Positions 62,863 through 64,000 of a stretch of 64,000 nt of DNA are shown piece after piece. Under the pieces are notes generated by a model, which did not search any database, was not told where the DNA came from, and worked only from the letters and a program-made list of their open reading frames with translations. The first letter of the stretch is position 1; every line of letters begins with the position of its first letter. Origin of the DNA: Flavobacteriales bacterium (GTDB lineage Bacteria; Bacteroidota; Bacteroidia; Flavobacteriales_D; Sanyastnellaceae); the NCBI GenBank assembly GCA_018402085.1, contig JAGYJM010000002.1, positions 2,681,501-2,745,500 on the forward strand, in the 5' to 3' direction. The position numbers were made by a program, and so were the translations under genes.

Positions 62863-64000
62863 TTACCTTACCTGCAAAGCGGAGGCGGCGGCCCGTTCTC
62901 CGTTTGTGAACAAGATCACGCGGTAATGCCCCGGTCTTAACCTGTCGGTAGCGAGACGCACGGTTTGAAAACCCGCTTCCCGGAGTTGAGGTTCTGTTTC
63001 GATCGCTATGCGACCTGCGCCATCAATGATCTGCAAGTGCACATCTTCGCGGGTTTGCAAATTGAATCTCAACTGCACTTCCTGGCCTTGCACCACGGGG
63101 TTCGGGAAAGGTGGCGCGAAGAAATTCAGCGCGTCCATTTCGGCGCATGTGCGATTATCTTGCGGCGTTATTTCTGAGGTGACCGAAGTGACGGCGGCTA
63201 CTTCAGCGCACACCCAGGGGTATTCTTCCGGGCGCGGTTCCAGTCTGACTTCCCAGGTAAAGGTGCGCACCTGCCCTGGCTGCCAGGCTTGTTCTGACCG
63301 TTCTGCGAAGCTTGATCCGTTTCCTATCTGCAGCTTAAAATCGACTGTCTGGAGGGTAAAATTGCTTTGATTCACTGCTTGCAAGGTAAATGCGAGCCTC
63401 CCATCCTCTTCTGAAACGAATAATTGCTGAGCGATTACATCGAGCACCGGTTCGGTCACCTCGATGGTTCTGACGGCGGTATCAGGGCATCCGTATACAT
63501 TTTCAATGGCTAGGCTGATGAGGTAAGATCCTTCTTCTTCGTAGGTGTGATTCGGCGCAAAAGCGCCGGATGCGAACCCATCACCAAAATCCCAGGTAGT
63601 GATTGCTGCATCTTGAGACTCGTTTATAAACGCCACCTCGAGCGGAGGGGATCCGATTTCAGGCGTAAAACTGAATGCCGCCACCGGAGGTGCGAAGACA
63701 GGAAGTTGTCCTGATGTCTCTGCTATGCAGCCGTTTTCAGTCAGTACGGTCAGTTCCCACGCCTGAAAGCCGGTTTCTGAGAAGGTGACCTCAACCGTTT
63801 CGCCATTGAACTCGCTTCCTCCTTCGGCCCCTTCGACGGTCCAGAGGTATTCAACTGCAGGATCCGTGCTTGTGACGACTGATTGCAAGACAAACGGCAA
63901 ACCTGCGCAGGCATTACTAAGCAAGACTTCGGCCATAGGTTCATCAATGACAATTGCCTGACCGGTAAACCACCCGGTACAACCATTCATGCCTGTTGCT
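62863..64000 (-). CDS. T9SS cargo protein with PKD domain, 5-prime part beyond window
   Basis: The C-terminal part (at least 378 residues) of a larger secreted protein; the frame is open through 64000. Ig/PKD-like domains are visible: EYLWTVEGAEGGSEFNGETV, then the PKD motif TTWDFGDG followed by HTYEEEGSYLISLAI, then a CARDB-like domain (LQAVNQSNFTLQTVDFKLQI). The end (FAPPFPNPVVQGQEVQLRFN, IIDGAGRIAIE, RPGHYRVILFTNGE) is a type A sorting domain. A hairpin element (63551-63576) lies in the PKD domain. Confidence 0.85.
   Translation of the reverse strand, partial: ATGMNGCTGWFTGQAIVIDEPMAEVLLSNACAGLPFVLQSVVTSTDPAVEYLWTVEGAEGGSEFNGETVEVTFSETGFQAWELTVLTENGCIAETSGQLPVFAPPVAAFSFTPEIGSPPLEVAFINESQDAAITTWDFGDGFASGAFAPNHTYEEEGSYLISLAIENVYGCPDTAVRTIEVTEPVLDVIAQQLFVSEEDGRLAFTLQAVNQSNFTLQTVDFKLQIGNGSSFAERSEQAWQPGQVRTFTWEVRLEPRPEEYPWVCAEVAAVTSVTSEITPQDNRTCAEMDALNFFAPPFPNPVVQGQEVQLRFNLQTREDVHLQIIDGAGRIAIETEPQLREAGFQTVRLATDRLRPGHYRVILFTNGERAAASALQVR
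63551..63576 (+). repeat. Dispersed hairpin-GAT element 22
   Basis: The arms are CGGCGC and GCGCCG, the loop is AAAA and the tail is GATGCGAA. It is antisense in the T9SS cargo gene; its reverse complement encodes FASGAFAP in a PKD loop right after WDFGDG. Confidence 0.75.

Overview
This 64 kb window is a chromosomal segment of a Bacteroidota bacterium, most likely a marine-type member of the Flavobacteriales. The evidence is the gliding and type IX secretion (T9SS) protein SprA, several proteins ending in T9SS sorting domains, the conserved run maeB-ruvA-sprA-gcvH-vanZ, an isolated atpD-atpC pair, and promoters of the Bacteroidota type (TAnnTTTG about 7 bases before the start of transcription). 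Base composition looks close to half GC. I see no rRNA, tRNA, CRISPR array, prophage or transposase gene.

Layout. Positions 1-2000 hold the start of ahcY, a phosphopantetheinyl transferase and rpmH. Positions 1983-6521 hold a giant T9SS cargo protein. Positions 6654-11578 hold an MsbA-like ABC exporter, a short epimerase-like protein and a tandem double glycosyltransferase. Positions 11581-19467 hold housekeeping genes: a lipoprotein, an M20 dipeptidase, ddl, murB, a TPR protein and an AddB-like nuclease. Positions 19478-24010 hold two glycosyltransferases, a methyltransferase and a flippase, which together look like part of a surface polysaccharide locus. Positions 24011-28712 hold DUF2147, YihY, nadC, DUF4783, rlmH and a polytopic membrane protein. 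Positions 28764-33563 hold atpC, atpD, ribF, an LRR protein and a vitamin or nucleoside salvage trio (YkoF-like, PnuC-like, NadR-like). Positions 33619-45427 hold tonB, vanZ, gcvH, sprA (broken into two reading frames), ruvA and maeB. Positions 45561-58531 are rich in secreted and outer-membrane proteins: T9SS cargo, thioredoxin-like proteins, DUF6029, Omp28, a beta-barrel, a sortilin-like propeller and a dockerin-like propeller. Positions 58598-62862 hold three glycosyltransferases and gmd, and the window closes inside another T9SS cargo gene.

The most unusual structure is not a gene. At least 22 copies of a short hairpin motif are scattered through the window, in both orientations and both inside and between genes. 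Each has a stem that is usually a perfect 6 bp, a loop that is mostly AAAA or GAAA, and a 3-prime tail starting GAT, often GATGCG or GATGCGAA. The stem sequence differs from copy to copy while pairing is kept. I know of no described family with exactly this layout; it resembles REP or Rickettsia-type palindromic elements in style. The second notable point is sprA, which is split by what looks like the loss of one T from a homopolymer.
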